Below, piece after piece: positions 24,373-31,842 of a stretch of 35,806 nucleotides of DNA. The DNA is taken from the NCBI GenBank assembly GCA_011390455.1, contig JAABSI010000022.1:1-35806 (forward strand), written 5' to 3'. The stretch's first letter is position 1. Every line of letters begins with the position of its first letter. Position numbers and translations under genes: made by a program. Origin of the DNA: Trueperaceae bacterium. GTDB lineage: Bacteria; Deinococcota; Deinococci; Deinococcales; Trueperaceae. Below the pieces are notes generated by a model that was not told where the DNA came from, made no database searches, and worked only from the letters and a program-made list of their open reading frames with translations.

Positions 24373-24717
24373 ATGCGCACCCTCGAACACTCCGTCCGTC
24401 CGCAAGGCGCCGCCACCGTCGTGGTGGTGTCGGGCACCGTCGACGCCGTCACCGCCCCGCGCTTCGCGGAGGCGCTGCAGGCCGAGGTCGCCGCCGGCCA
24501 TGCCAAGCTCGTCGTCGATCTGGCCGACGTCGCCTACATCAGCTCCGCCGGCCTGCGCGCCGTGCTCGCCACCCTCAAGGCGGCACGCGCCGACGGTGGC
24601 GACCTGCGCCTCGCGGGCGCCGTCCCCGCCGTCGCGCAGGTCTTCGATCTCGCCGGGTTCGGCAGCATCCTCGAGTCCTTCGAGGACGTCGACGGCGCCG
24701 TCGCGAGCTTCGACTGA
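24373..24717 (+). CDS. STAS-domain anti-sigma-factor antagonist (RsbV type)
   Basis: 114 residues, a single STAS domain. The segment VVVDLADVAYISSAGLRAVL carries the site equivalent to the regulatory Ser of SpoIIAA/RsbV (S58), although the acidic residue that usually precedes it is Ser here (S57). Phosphorylated by the RsbW-type neighbour, it would be inactive; dephosphorylated by the RsbU-type phosphatase it would bind the kinase. AAGGAGGA ends about 5 nt before the ATG at 24373, the strongest Shine-Dalgarno in this gene string, which fits the need for an excess of antagonist over kinase. The patatin-like gene starts 7 nt after the stop. Confidence 0.92.
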   Translation: MRTLEHSVRPQGAATVVVVSGTVDAVTAPRFAEALQAEVAAGHAKLVVDLADVAYISSAGLRAVLATLKAARADGGDLRLAGAVPAVAQVFDLAGFGSILESFEDVDGAVASFD

Positions 24718-24724
24718 CGCTCGG

Positions 24725-25555
24725 GTGCCGGCCGGTCTGACGCTCGTCGTCGGTTCGGGCGGCCTGCAGTGCGTGGCCGCCATCGGCCTGTTGCGGGTGC
24801 TCGCCGAGGCGGGCATCCCGGTCGAGCGCGCCGTCGGATGCTCGGGGGGCTCGCTGTACGCGGCCGCCGCGGCCCTCGGGTACGACGATGCGCAGGCGGA
24901 GGCGCTCACGCGCTCGTTCTGGACGCGCGACCTGATGCAGGGCTACGCCTCGAACCTCAAGGCCGTCCACGAGCGCCGGCGTGGCTTCGGCGCCCGCGAC
25001 GGGCTCGTGGACGGCGACGCGATCGACGCCTCGCTGGCCGGGACCTTCGGCGATCGGACCTTCGCCGACGCCCGCGTCCCGCTGGCGATCGTCGCCACCG
25101 ACCTCGAGACCGGCGCCCCCGTGGTGCTCCGCGAGGGCCTCGTGCGCGACGCGGTGCGCGCCAGCGCGGCGATCCCGGTGGTCTTCCCGCCCAAGGAGCT
25201 GGGGGGTCGGCTCCTGGTCGACGGCGCGATCGCCGACCCGCTGCCGGTCGACGTGGCGATCCGCGCCGGCGCCGGCACGATCGCGGCGATGGCGTTCGAC
25301 CTCCCGTACCGCGCCCGGCTGAAGTCGCTCGCGGCGGTCCAGGAGCAGGTGACGGCCATCACGACCAACCACCTGCTGCGCGCGCGCTTCGCCTTCCAGA
25401 CCCTCGCCCACCACGGCGAGGTCGTGCCGATCGTGCCGACCTTCGACCGCGCGGTCTCGATGTTCGACCCCACGACGATCCCGTACCTGATCGAGCGCGG
25501 CGAGGCGGCCGCGCGCGCGAACCTGCCCTTCCTCGAAGCGGCGCTCGGGGCCTGA
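24725..25555 (+). CDS. Patatin-like phospholipase (RssA-like)
   Basis: 276 residues. The patatin Ser-Asp dyad is visible: nucleophile elbow GCSGGS (Ser about residue 40, in the GxSxG pattern) and DGAIADPLP (Asp about 167). The first loop reads GSGGLQCVAAIGLLRVL where the family normally has GxGxxRG, so the Arg of the oxyanion-hole motif is missing. Such enzymes hydrolyse acyl esters of phospholipids or other lipids. The GTG start at 24725 is chosen because it precedes the first beta-strand of the domain; no strong SD is seen, and coupling to the STAS gene 7 nt upstream is likely. Being last in a signalling string it could be an effector or merely a passenger. No signal peptide is present. Confidence 0.86.
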   Translation: MPAGLTLVVGSGGLQCVAAIGLLRVLAEAGIPVERAVGCSGGSLYAAAAALGYDDAQAEALTRSFWTRDLMQGYASNLKAVHERRRGFGARDGLVDGDAIDASLAGTFGDRTFADARVPLAIVATDLETGAPVVLREGLVRDAVRASAAIPVVFPPKELGGRLLVDGAIADPLPVDVAIRAGAGTIAAMAFDLPYRARLKSLAAVQEQVTAITTNHLLRARFAFQTLAHHGEVVPIVPTFDRAVSMFDPTTIPYLIERGEAAARANLPFLEAALGA

Positions 25556-25562
25556 CGCGCCC

Positions 25563-26765
25563 TCAGGCGGGGCGACCGAGCCGTCGGCGCGCCATCGCGT
25601 GGGCGGTCAGCGCGACCAGCGTCAGCGCCGCGGTCGCCACCAGCGCGAGCCGGTAACCGTCCGCGCCGCCGTAGGCCTCGACGACCACGCCCATCCCCCA
25701 CTGCAGCGCGAAGACCCCGCCGATGCTGGCGGCGTTGATCGCGCCGGTGGCGCGCCCGGAGCGCGCGGCGCCGAGCAGGGCGCGGGCGTTCGCGAGCACG
25801 AGCACGCAGTGGCCGCCGGTCACGCCGTACGCGGCGTACACCGCGGCCACCAAGGCGAGCGGCGCCCGCTCCGGATCGATCGCCGCCAGCGCCACCTGGG
25901 CGGCGACGAACGCCAGCGCCGAGACCACGGTCACGCGGTAGAGGCCGAAGCGGTCGGCGAGCGCGCCGGACGCCGCGTACCCGACCGAGATGCCGAGCGA
26001 GAGCACCAGCAGCAGCCGGCCGGTGGTCGCGGCGTCGGTCCCGAAGGCGTCGTACAGGTACGGCCCGGCCCACAGCGTCTGGAAGCCGACCGCCGGGCCG
26101 GTGAAGGCGAAGCCGAGCAGCATCAGGGTGGCGATGGCAAGCCCGGTGCCGGGGGCGTCGGGAGCAGCGCCCGTCTCGGTCGCGGGCCCGCGTCGCGTCG
26201 GTGTCGCCGGCGTCCTCAGCGCGAGCGCCGCCGCCACCGCCGCGACGACGCCGGCCGCCACCACGAAGGTCGCGCGCCACCCGATGGCCGCGTTCGCCCA
26301 GGCGAGCGGCGAGGCGGCGAGCAGAGCGCCGAGCGACCCCACCGCGAAGTAGAGGCCGGAGACGGTGGCGTAGCGGTGCGCCGGCCACCAGAGCGCGAAG
26401 GCCTTGAGGCCGGCGAGCAGCACGGAGCCGAGGCCGACGCCCAGCAGCACGCGGCCGAGGGCGAGCACCGGCAGGTTGGTGCCGACCGCGAACAGGAGCG
26501 CCCCGGCGACGCCGACGAGCATCAGCGAGGAGGCCACCCGGCGCGGCCCCCAGCGGTCGAGCGCGAGGCCGACGGGGAACTGGGCGGCGGCGTAGGCGGC
26601 GAAGAAGGCCGAGGTCATCAGCCCCAGGTCGGCGGGGCCGAGGCCGACGTCGGCCTGCAGGTCGGGGGCGAGCACGGCGTTCGCCGAGCGCAGGAAGTAG
26701 CTGAGGAAGTAGCCGGCGGCGAAGACCGCGAAGAGGGGGACGCTGGCGCGCGCGGCGGGGGGCAT
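25563..26765 (-). CDS. Major facilitator superfamily transporter
   Basis: 400 residues with about twelve membrane segments. The N-terminal half has LRSANAVLAPDLQADVGLGPADLG and the MFS loop 2-3 signature DRWGPRR; GRVLLGVGLGSVLLAGLKAF fits helix 4. The C-terminal half repeats the layout (ADRFGLYRV). The substrate is unknown: the NarK-type nitrate/nitrite signatures are not evident, so the nirK neighbourhood alone should not be used to call it a nitrite transporter. The ATG at 26765 begins 46 bases after the stop of the Rrf2-family regulator on the same strand, so the two may be one transcript. It ends 7 bases from the convergent patatin gene. Confidence 0.88.
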   Translation of the reverse strand: MPPAARASVPLFAVFAAGYFLSYFLRSANAVLAPDLQADVGLGPADLGLMTSAFFAAYAAAQFPVGLALDRWGPRRVASSLMLVGVAGALLFAVGTNLPVLALGRVLLGVGLGSVLLAGLKAFALWWPAHRYATVSGLYFAVGSLGALLAASPLAWANAAIGWRATFVVAAGVVAAVAAALALRTPATPTRRGPATETGAAPDAPGTGLAIATLMLLGFAFTGPAVGFQTLWAGPYLYDAFGTDAATTGRLLLVLSLGISVGYAASGALADRFGLYRVTVVSALAFVAAQVALAAIDPERAPLALVAAVYAAYGVTGGHCVLVLANARALLGAARSGRATGAINAASIGGVFALQWGMGVVVEAYGGADGYRLALVATAALTLVALTAHAMARRRLGRPA

Positions 26766-26811
26766 GACGGCGCCGAGCGTACGACGGCGGCGGGTGCGGG
26801 CGCGGGGCCGG

Positions 26812-27243
26812 TCAGGCGGCGTCGGCCGGGGCGTCGGCGAGCATGTCGAGGCGGATCCCGCGCATCGCCTCGCGCACCTGCAGCGACAGCGCCACCCACG
26901 CCGTGTTCAAGCGGCAGTAGCCCTTGCGCTGCTGGGTCGCGCAGCGCGCCTTGGTCTGGCAGGTGTCCATCACCAGCGGCCCCGAGACGGCCTCGACCAC
27001 GTCGAGGAGCGAGAGTTCGGTCAGCGGCACGCGCAGGTGCACGCCGCCGGTGCGCCCGGCCTTGGCCTCGACGAGCCCGGTGGCGCCCAACCGCCGCAGC
27101 ACCTTGGCCGTGAAGGCGGCCGGGGTCTGGAGGTCGGCGGCGACCTGCGCGGCCGATGCGCCGGGGAACTCGTGCAGGTAGAGCAACGCGTGCACGGCGT
27201 AGCTCTCTTCGCGCTTCAGGAGGGTGCGGACGGTCGGCTCCAT
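26812..27243 (-). CDS. Rrf2-family transcriptional regulator with three cysteines (NsrR/IscR-like)
   Basis: 143 residues. The winged helix-turn-helix lies at about 10-75 (ESYAVHALLYLHEF, then AFTAKVLRRLGATGLVEA and GRTGGVHL). C95, C101 and C110 have the placement of the Fe-S cluster ligands of NsrR and IscR. NsrR senses nitric oxide through its cluster and represses NO-detoxifying and denitrification genes. The gene diverges from nirK, which fits a role in nitrogen-oxide control. The start at 27243 is preceded by a TACCCT box 6 nt away, so the mRNA is probably leaderless. IscR-like iron-sulfur control cannot be ruled out from sequence alone. Confidence 0.9.
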   Translation of the reverse strand: MEPTVRTLLKREESYAVHALLYLHEFPGASAAQVAADLQTPAAFTAKVLRRLGATGLVEAKAGRTGGVHLRVPLTELSLLDVVEAVSGPLVMDTCQTKARCATQQRKGYCRLNTAWVALSLQVREAMRGIRLDMLADAPADAA

Positions 27244-27249
27244 GGGGGC

Positions 27250-27255
27250 AGGGTA
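27250..27255 (-). promoter_or_regulatory. Candidate -10 box for the Rrf2-family regulator (leaderless)
   Basis: The minus strand reads TACCCT (TANNNT), ending 6 nt before the ATG at 27243, so transcription would begin at the start codon. It lies about 95 bases from the nirK promoter in the shared intergenic region. Confidence 0.5.
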
Positions 27256-27331
27256 GCGCGTGATCGTGGAGGCGGACGTCCCAGATTGAGGTGCCGTTGG
27301 CCCAAGGGATCGCGGTCGCGCCGGACCGCAA

Positions 27332-27343
27332 GGACATGTGTCC
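27332..27343 (+). promoter_or_regulatory. Dyad GGACA-TG-TGTCC upstream of the nirK promoter
   Basis: Five-base perfect arms flank a TG centre, and AA/CTT nearly extend the symmetry outwards. Its centre is about 42 bases before the start expected from the nirK -10, the position for an activator of the CRP/FNR family that contacts RNA polymerase. The sequence is not a textbook FNR or CRP site. The role is inferred. Confidence 0.45.
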
Positions 27344-27344
27344 C

Positions 27345-27373
27345 TTCGGAGGGTCGGGATGCGCCACTAAACT
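27345..27373 (+). promoter_or_regulatory. Candidate nirK promoter
   Basis: TAAACT at 27368-27373 is a good TANNNT box and is unusually A/T-rich for this window. TTCGGA at 27345-27350, 17 bases upstream, is a weak -35. The predicted start is close to 27380, giving a leader of roughly 34 nt that contains a dyad and then the ribosome-binding site. Confidence 0.55.
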
Positions 27374-27382
27374 CGGACCAAA

Positions 27383-27400
27383 GCATCCGAATATGGATGC
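27383..27400 (+). promoter_or_regulatory. Perfect dyad GCATCC-gaatat-GGATGC in the nirK leader (candidate operator)
   Basis: Six-base perfect arms with an A/T-rich six-base centre, directly after the predicted start site and directly before the Shine-Dalgarno AAGGAGGA (27402-27409). A repressor bound here would block transcription start, and the divergent Rrf2-family gene is the obvious candidate. In RNA it could instead form a stem next to the ribosome-binding site. Confidence 0.55.
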
Positions 27401-27413
27401 GAAGGAGGAGTCC

Positions 27414-28580
27414 ATGCCCCGCCCCGTTCCGAGCCTGCTCGCGATCCTCAGCGTCCCCCTCGTCTTCGCCGCCGCCGTGTTCGCCGCCTACACCTGGGGG
27501 CCGAGCGGCGTCGCGGTCGCCGCATCCGTCGATCACGCGGCCCCCGCCGACGTCGAGACGCACGCCCACGAGGTCACCATCCCCGGCCTGCAGCACGTGG
27601 CGGCGACCTTCGACCCGATCGCCGTCGCCGACCTGCCCGTGCTCCAGGGCGAGGTCGCCTACGCCCCCTACGCCGCCCCGCCCGTGGCTCGCGATTACCG
27701 CGCCCACGTCCAGGTCGACCTCGAGGTGGTCGAGACCACCATGGAGATCGCCGACGGCGTCACCTACGAGTTCTGGACCTTCGGCGGCAGCGTGCCCGGC
27801 CCGATGATCCGCGTCCGCGAGGGCGACTACGTCACCATCAACCTGCAGAACCACCCCGACAGCCGCTTCCCCCACAACATCGACCTGCACTCCGTGAAGG
27901 GGCAGGGCGGCGGCGCCGAGGCGACGCTGATCATGCCCGGCCAACAGGCGGGCTTCGGCTTCGCGGCGCTCGCGCCCGGCGTGTACGTCTACCACTGCGC
28001 CACCGCGCCCGTCGGCATGCACGTCGCCAACGGCATGTACGGCCTGATCGTGGTCGAGCCGGCCGAGGGCCTCGAGCCCGTCGACCTCGAGCTGTACGTG
28101 GTCCAGGGCGACTTCTACACCGCCGGCGACTTCGGCGAGGGGGGCCACCAGCCCTTCGACATGGAGCGCGCCATCGACGAGGACCCGAGCTACGTGGTCT
28201 TCAACGGCCGCGTCGGCAGCATGACCGGCGCCAACGCCCCGACCGCCAAGGTGGGCGACCGCACCCGCATCTTCTTCGGCAACGGCGGCCCCAACCTCGC
28301 CTCGAGCTTCCACGTGATCGGCGAGATCTTCGAGACCGTCTACCCCGAGGGGGGCCTGGTCGCGAACCACAACGTGCAGACCACGATGGTGCCCGCCGGT
28401 GGCTCCACGGTCGTCGAGTTCACCTTCGAGGTCCCCGCCACCTACATCCTGGTCGACCACAGCATCTTCCGGGCCTTCAACAAGGGCGCGCTCGGCACGA
28501 TCGTCGTCACCGGCGAGGAGGACGCCGAGGTCTTCGACGCCTACCACGACGTCCGCCCCTACGCCCCGGACGCCGACTGA
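27414..28580 (+). CDS. nirK: Copper-containing nitrite reductase
   Basis: 388 residues, two cupredoxin domains. It reduces nitrite to nitric oxide outside the cytoplasmic membrane. A signal peptide or anchor ([21 protein letters not shown]) is followed by a short His-containing linker. Type 1 copper ligands are H154 or an equivalent in the FPHNIDLH block, C195 in YHCAT, H203 and M208 in GMHVANGM. Type 2 site residues are in the same FPHNIDLH block (H154, D157, H159) and in the second domain, H300 in SSFHVIGE and H349 in [14 protein letters not shown]. So all catalytic residues appear present. The ATG at 27414 follows AAGGAGGA at ideal spacing. A nirV-like and a SCO1-like gene follow on the same strand. 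Confidence 0.95.
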   Translation: MPRPVPSLLAILSVPLVFAAAVFAAYTWGPSGVAVAASVDHAAPADVETHAHEVTIPGLQHVAATFDPIAVADLPVLQGEVAYAPYAAPPVARDYRAHVQVDLEVVETTMEIADGVTYEFWTFGGSVPGPMIRVREGDYVTINLQNHPDSRFPHNIDLHSVKGQGGGAEATLIMPGQQAGFGFAALAPGVYVYHCATAPVGMHVANGMYGLIVVEPAEGLEPVDLELYVVQGDFYTAGDFGEGGHQPFDMERAIDEDPSYVVFNGRVGSMTGANAPTAKVGDRTRIFFGNGGPNLASSFHVIGEIFETVYPEGGLVANHNVQTTMVPAGGSTVVEFTFEVPATYILVDHSIFRAFNKGALGTIVVTGEEDAEVFDAYHDVRPYAPDAD

Positions 28581-28605
28581 GCGCCACCCGCGCCCCGGAG
28601 CCGCC

Positions 28606-29445
28606 ATGACCCGCCGCCTGCGCCCCCGCCTCCTCGCCGCGACGCTCCTGTTGGGGATCGTCGCGGCGGGGGGGCCGTTCGCCGGCACGGCGCGGGCGCA
28701 GAGCGCCTCCGAGACCGTCGCCGACGGCGCCTTCGCCGCGGTCGCGGCGCGCGCGGCCGCCGATCGCCGGCCGGTGCCCGGCGGCATCTACGAGCCCTTC
28801 GTGGTGATCCAGGGCGAGCGCCCGGTCGAGGTCGGGCCCTTCGCCCTCGATGCCCTGCCGGTCACGAACGCCGACTTCCTCGCCTTCGTGCGCGCCGAGC
28901 CCGACTGGCGCCGCGACCGCGCGCCGGAGCTCTTCGCGACGGGCGGCTACCTGCGCCACTGGGCGGGCGCCGAGGACCTGGGCGACGCCCACCCCGACGC
29001 CCCCGTCGCGTACGTCTCGTGGTTCGCCGCGAGCGCCTACTGCGAGGCGCAGGGGGCGCGCCTGCCGACCGAGGCCGAATGGGAGCTCGCCGCCCGCGCC
29101 TCGGCCACCGAGGCCGACGGCCGCGGCGACGCGCGCTTCCTGGCCGAGGTGCTCGCGCGCACCGTGGCCGGCACCCCGCAGCCGGTGGGTCGGGACGCCG
29201 CCAACGCCTTCGGCCTCCACGACCTGCACCGCACCTTCGAATGGGTCGAGGACGCCCACCGCGGCCTCGCCGCGATCGACGGCCGCAACGACGACGACGC
29301 GCGCCTCGCCGCGGTCTGCGGCGGCGCCGCCGAGGGCGCGAGCGACCGCCGCGACTACGCCGCCTTCCTGCGCGTCACCGTCCGCACCGCCGCCGCGGCG
29401 AACGGCGTGGGGCCCTCGCTGGGCTTCCGCTGCGCTGCGCCCTGA
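28606..29445 (+). CDS. nirV: NirV-like SUMF1/FGE-sulfatase-domain protein, exported
   Basis: 279 residues. An N-terminal signal peptide ends with ARAQS near residue 32. The rest is a SUMF1 domain: YEPFVVIQGERPVEVGPFALDALPVTNADFLAFV, the landmark YCEAQGARLPTEAEWELAAR and the closing GPSLGFRCAAP. Genes of this kind (nirV) commonly lie next to nirK; their biochemical role is unsettled, and the active-site cysteine pair of true formylglycine-generating enzymes is not obvious here. The ATG at 28606 is placed after GGAG and 25 bases after the nirK stop, so it is probably in the nirK transcript. The name rests on the domain plus context. Confidence 0.87.
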   Translation: MTRRLRPRLLAATLLLGIVAAGGPFAGTARAQSASETVADGAFAAVAARAAADRRPVPGGIYEPFVVIQGERPVEVGPFALDALPVTNADFLAFVRAEPDWRRDRAPELFATGGYLRHWAGAEDLGDAHPDAPVAYVSWFAASAYCEAQGARLPTEAEWELAARASATEADGRGDARFLAEVLARTVAGTPQPVGRDAANAFGLHDLHRTFEWVEDAHRGLAAIDGRNDDDARLAAVCGGAAEGASDRRDYAAFLRVTVRTAAAANGVGPSLGFRCAAP

Positions 29446-29459
29446 GAGGGGACCCTTCC

Positions 29460-30137
29460 ATGCGCCCGCACCTGCTCGTCCGAACCGGGCTCGCCTTCGC
29501 CCTCGCCTTGCTGCTCGGCGCCTGCGCCTCGACCGACGCCGACGGCGACGGCACCGCCGACGCCACCCACGTCGACCCGACCGCCCACGCCGCGCACGAC
29601 GTCGAACCGCACGTCCACGAAGCCCCGCTGGCCGCCGACGCCCCGCTGCCCGGCGCTTCGCTGTTGCACCTCGACGACGTCTGGACCGACCACCGCGGCG
29701 ACGCCGTGCGCCTCGCCGATCACCGTGGCCACCCGACCGTGGTCGTGCTCTTCTACGGCACCTGCATCAGCGCCTGCCCGGTGCTGCTGCGCGACGCCGA
29801 GCTGATCGAGGCCGCGCTGCCCGACGACGTGCGCGCCGCCACCCGCTTCCTGATGGTCACCTTCGACCCCGAGCGCGACACCCCGGAGCGGCTCGCCGCC
29901 TACGCCGCCGAGAAGGGGCTCGACCGCGAGCGCTGGTCGTTCCTGACCGCCGACGACCGCGCCGTGCGGCGGCTCGCTGCCGCGCTGGGGGTCCGGTACC
30001 GCCCAGACGGTCAGGGCGGTTTCGCGCACACCAACCTGATCACCGTGTTGGACGGGGACGGCGTGCCGGTCGCGCGCCTCGAGGGGCTGGGGTTGGGGCC
30101 GGACGAGGCCGTGGCCGCGCTCGCGACCGGGCGCTGA
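29460..30137 (+). CDS. SCO1/SenC-family copper chaperone lipoprotein
   Basis: 225 residues. The lipobox LGAC at 19-22 gives a lipid-anchored Cys22. The linker (about 23-60) holds several His in pairs (HVD, HAAH, HVH) that could bind copper. The thioredoxin-like domain has the SCO signature CISACP (C102, C106) and the third ligand His190 in FAHTN. SCO proteins deliver copper to, or reduce the site of, copper enzymes, usually CuA of cytochrome oxidase; the position after nirK and nirV suggests NirK as a client, an inference. The ATG at 29460 follows GAGAGGGG and lies 14 bases after the nirV-like stop. It ends 13 bases from a convergent transporter gene. Confidence 0.92.
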   Translation: MRPHLLVRTGLAFALALLLGACASTDADGDGTADATHVDPTAHAAHDVEPHVHEAPLAADAPLPGASLLHLDDVWTDHRGDAVRLADHRGHPTVVVLFYGTCISACPVLLRDAELIEAALPDDVRAATRFLMVTFDPERDTPERLAAYAAEKGLDRERWSFLTADDRAVRRLAAALGVRYRPDGQGGFAHTNLITVLDGDGVPVARLEGLGLGPDEAVAALATGR

Positions 30138-30150
30138 CGCGGCGGCGGGT

Positions 30151-31782
30151 TCAGCCGACGAGCCGCAGGACCAGTTGGGCCAAAACGATCTTGGCGACCG
30201 TCGCGAGCGGGAACACGGTCGCGTAGCCCACGTGCGGCAGGTCGCCGCCCGCCTGCTCGACGGCGTAGCCGAGCGCGGCGGGTTGCGTGTGTTGGCCGCA
30301 CACCACCCCGACCATCACCGGCATCGGCACCCGCAGCAGCTTGTGGCCCACCGCCAAGGTCGTGGTGGCGAGCGCCAGCGTGAGCGCCGCCCCGGCGAGC
30401 ACCACGCCCCAACCCTCGCCGGCGCCCAGCGTCTGGGCGAACGCGTAGCCGGACCCGGTGCCCACGCCCGCCAGGAAGAGCAGCAGGCCGAACTGGCGCA
30501 GGGTCAGGTTCGCGGAGTACGGCAGCGTCCACACCCAGCTGCCGGTGCGGCCGATCGCCCCGAGCGCGAGCGCCACGAGCAGCGGCCCGCCCGCGAAGCC
30601 CAGCTCGAGCGTCACCCCGCCGGGGAGCGGGATCGGCACCAAGCCGAGCAGCAGGCCGACGCCGAGGCCGACCGCCAGCGACGGGACGTCGACCTCGGAC
30701 AAGCCCTGGTACGAATCGCCGAGCAGCTTCTCGACCGCGGCCATCTGGTCGCGGCGGGCGACCACGCGCACGCGGTCGCCGAGCTCGAGGCGCAGGTCGG
30801 CGGTCGGGAGCAGGAAGGCGTCGCCGCGCCGCACGCGGGTGACCACCGCGCCGGTGCGCTGCGGCAGCCGCAGCTCGGCGAGCGTGCGTCCGGCCACCGC
30901 CGCCTCGCTGACGAACAGCCGACGGACGTCGAGCTTGCCGTGGTCGAGGTCGATGACGGCGTCGACCGGCTCGCCGAGGCGAGGCACCACCCGTGCCAGG
31001 TCGGCCGCCGTGCCCACGACCGAGACGACGTCGCCCACGTTCAGGACCGTGTCGCCATGGACGAGGTCCTCGTCGTCGCCGCGCCGCACGCGCCCGAAGA
31101 TCGCGTGCCACCCCTCGCGCTCGCGCCACGTCTGGACGGGCGCGTGGGCCAGCTCGGCGCGGGTGACGCGCACGACCGCGCGCTCCAAGAGCTCGCCGCC
31201 GACGCCGTAATCGCGCACCCCGGCCGTCTCGGTGCGGTAATCGGTGCCCCAGAGCCGCTGCAGGAGGGCGATCGCGACGATCACGCCCAGCACCCCGCCC
31301 GGGTAGGCGAGCGAGTAGGCGACCACCGGCGTCGCCACGTCGACGCCCATGGCATCGGCGCCCCGCAGCGCTTCGACCACCCCGGCGAGCGCCGGCGTGT
31401 TGGTGGTGGCGCCGGTGAAGGCGCCGGCGGCGGTGGCGCCGTCGACCCCCAGGAGCCGCGCGACCGCGACCGTGGCCGCCGCGCCGGCGACCAGCGCGAC
31501 GAGCACCAACGCGTTCGAGCGCAACCCGCGCGCGTCGAACGAGCGCACGAACGCGCGCCCGCTCGCCAGGCCCACCAGGTAGACGAACAGCGCCAGCCCC
31601 AACTGCACGACGATCTCGGGCAGCCGCAGCCGTGGGTCGAGGGCGCCGAAGGCGAGGCCCGCGAAGAGCACCGCCGCGACGCCCACCCGGACGCCGGCCA
31701 CCCGGATGCGGCCGAGCGGCACGCCCACCGCCGCCACGGCGAAGAGCAGCACGAGCGGGTGGTCGGCGAGGAGCTCGATCAT
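30151..31782 (-). CDS. AspT/YidE-type transporter with RCK_C domains
   Basis: 543 residues. Two blocks of about five or six membrane segments flank a cytosolic region (about 200-370). The N-terminal block has FTGATTNTPALAG, the C-terminal block has VGVVCGQHTQPAALGYAVEQA, the matched motifs of the aspartate:alanine exchanger (AAE) family. The middle region holds two RCK_C-type domains, with LNVGDVVSVVGT and LELGDRVRVVARRDQM. The family exchanges anions such as aspartate for alanine, but most YidE/YbjL members have unknown substrates. The ATG at 31782 has GATGTCGGG just before it, a weak ribosome-binding site. It is convergent with the SCO1-like gene with only 13 bases between them, and no separate terminator is seen. 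Confidence 0.9.
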   Translation of the reverse strand: MIELLADHPLVLLFAVAAVGVPLGRIRVAGVRVGVAAVLFAGLAFGALDPRLRLPEIVVQLGLALFVYLVGLASGRAFVRSFDARGLRSNALVLVALVAGAAATVAVARLLGVDGATAAGAFTGATTNTPALAGVVEALRGADAMGVDVATPVVAYSLAYPGGVLGVIVAIALLQRLWGTDYRTETAGVRDYGVGGELLERAVVRVTRAELAHAPVQTWREREGWHAIFGRVRRGDDEDLVHGDTVLNVGDVVSVVGTAADLARVVPRLGEPVDAVIDLDHGKLDVRRLFVSEAAVAGRTLAELRLPQRTGAVVTRVRRGDAFLLPTADLRLELGDRVRVVARRDQMAAVEKLLGDSYQGLSEVDVPSLAVGLGVGLLLGLVPIPLPGGVTLELGFAGGPLLVALALGAIGRTGSWVWTLPYSANLTLRQFGLLLFLAGVGTGSGYAFAQTLGAGEGWGVVLAGAALTLALATTTLAVGHKLLRVPMPVMVGVVCGQHTQPAALGYAVEQAGGDLPHVGYATVFPLATVAKIVLAQLVLRLVG

Positions 31783-31800
31783 CCCGACATCTCAGCACGT

Positions 31801-31836
31801 CGCGCGCGCGCCGCGCGCGGGCGCGACGCGCGCGCG
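31801..31836. repeat. Alternating CG tract between two minus-strand genes
   Basis: The tract consists almost entirely of alternating C and G, broken only by CC, GG and one GA step, with self-complementary halves. Alternating CG is the best-known sequence for the left-handed Z form, and the RNA could fold into a stem. It fills most of the 60 bases between the GIN-domain gene and the AspT-type transporter. Confidence 0.7.
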
Positions 31837-31842
31837 TTCGGT

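Noticed and set aside
25563..26765. Calling the MFS protein a nitrate/nitrite transporter because of nearby nirK
   Set aside because: NarK-type nitrate signature motifs were not seen, so only the general MFS call is supported.
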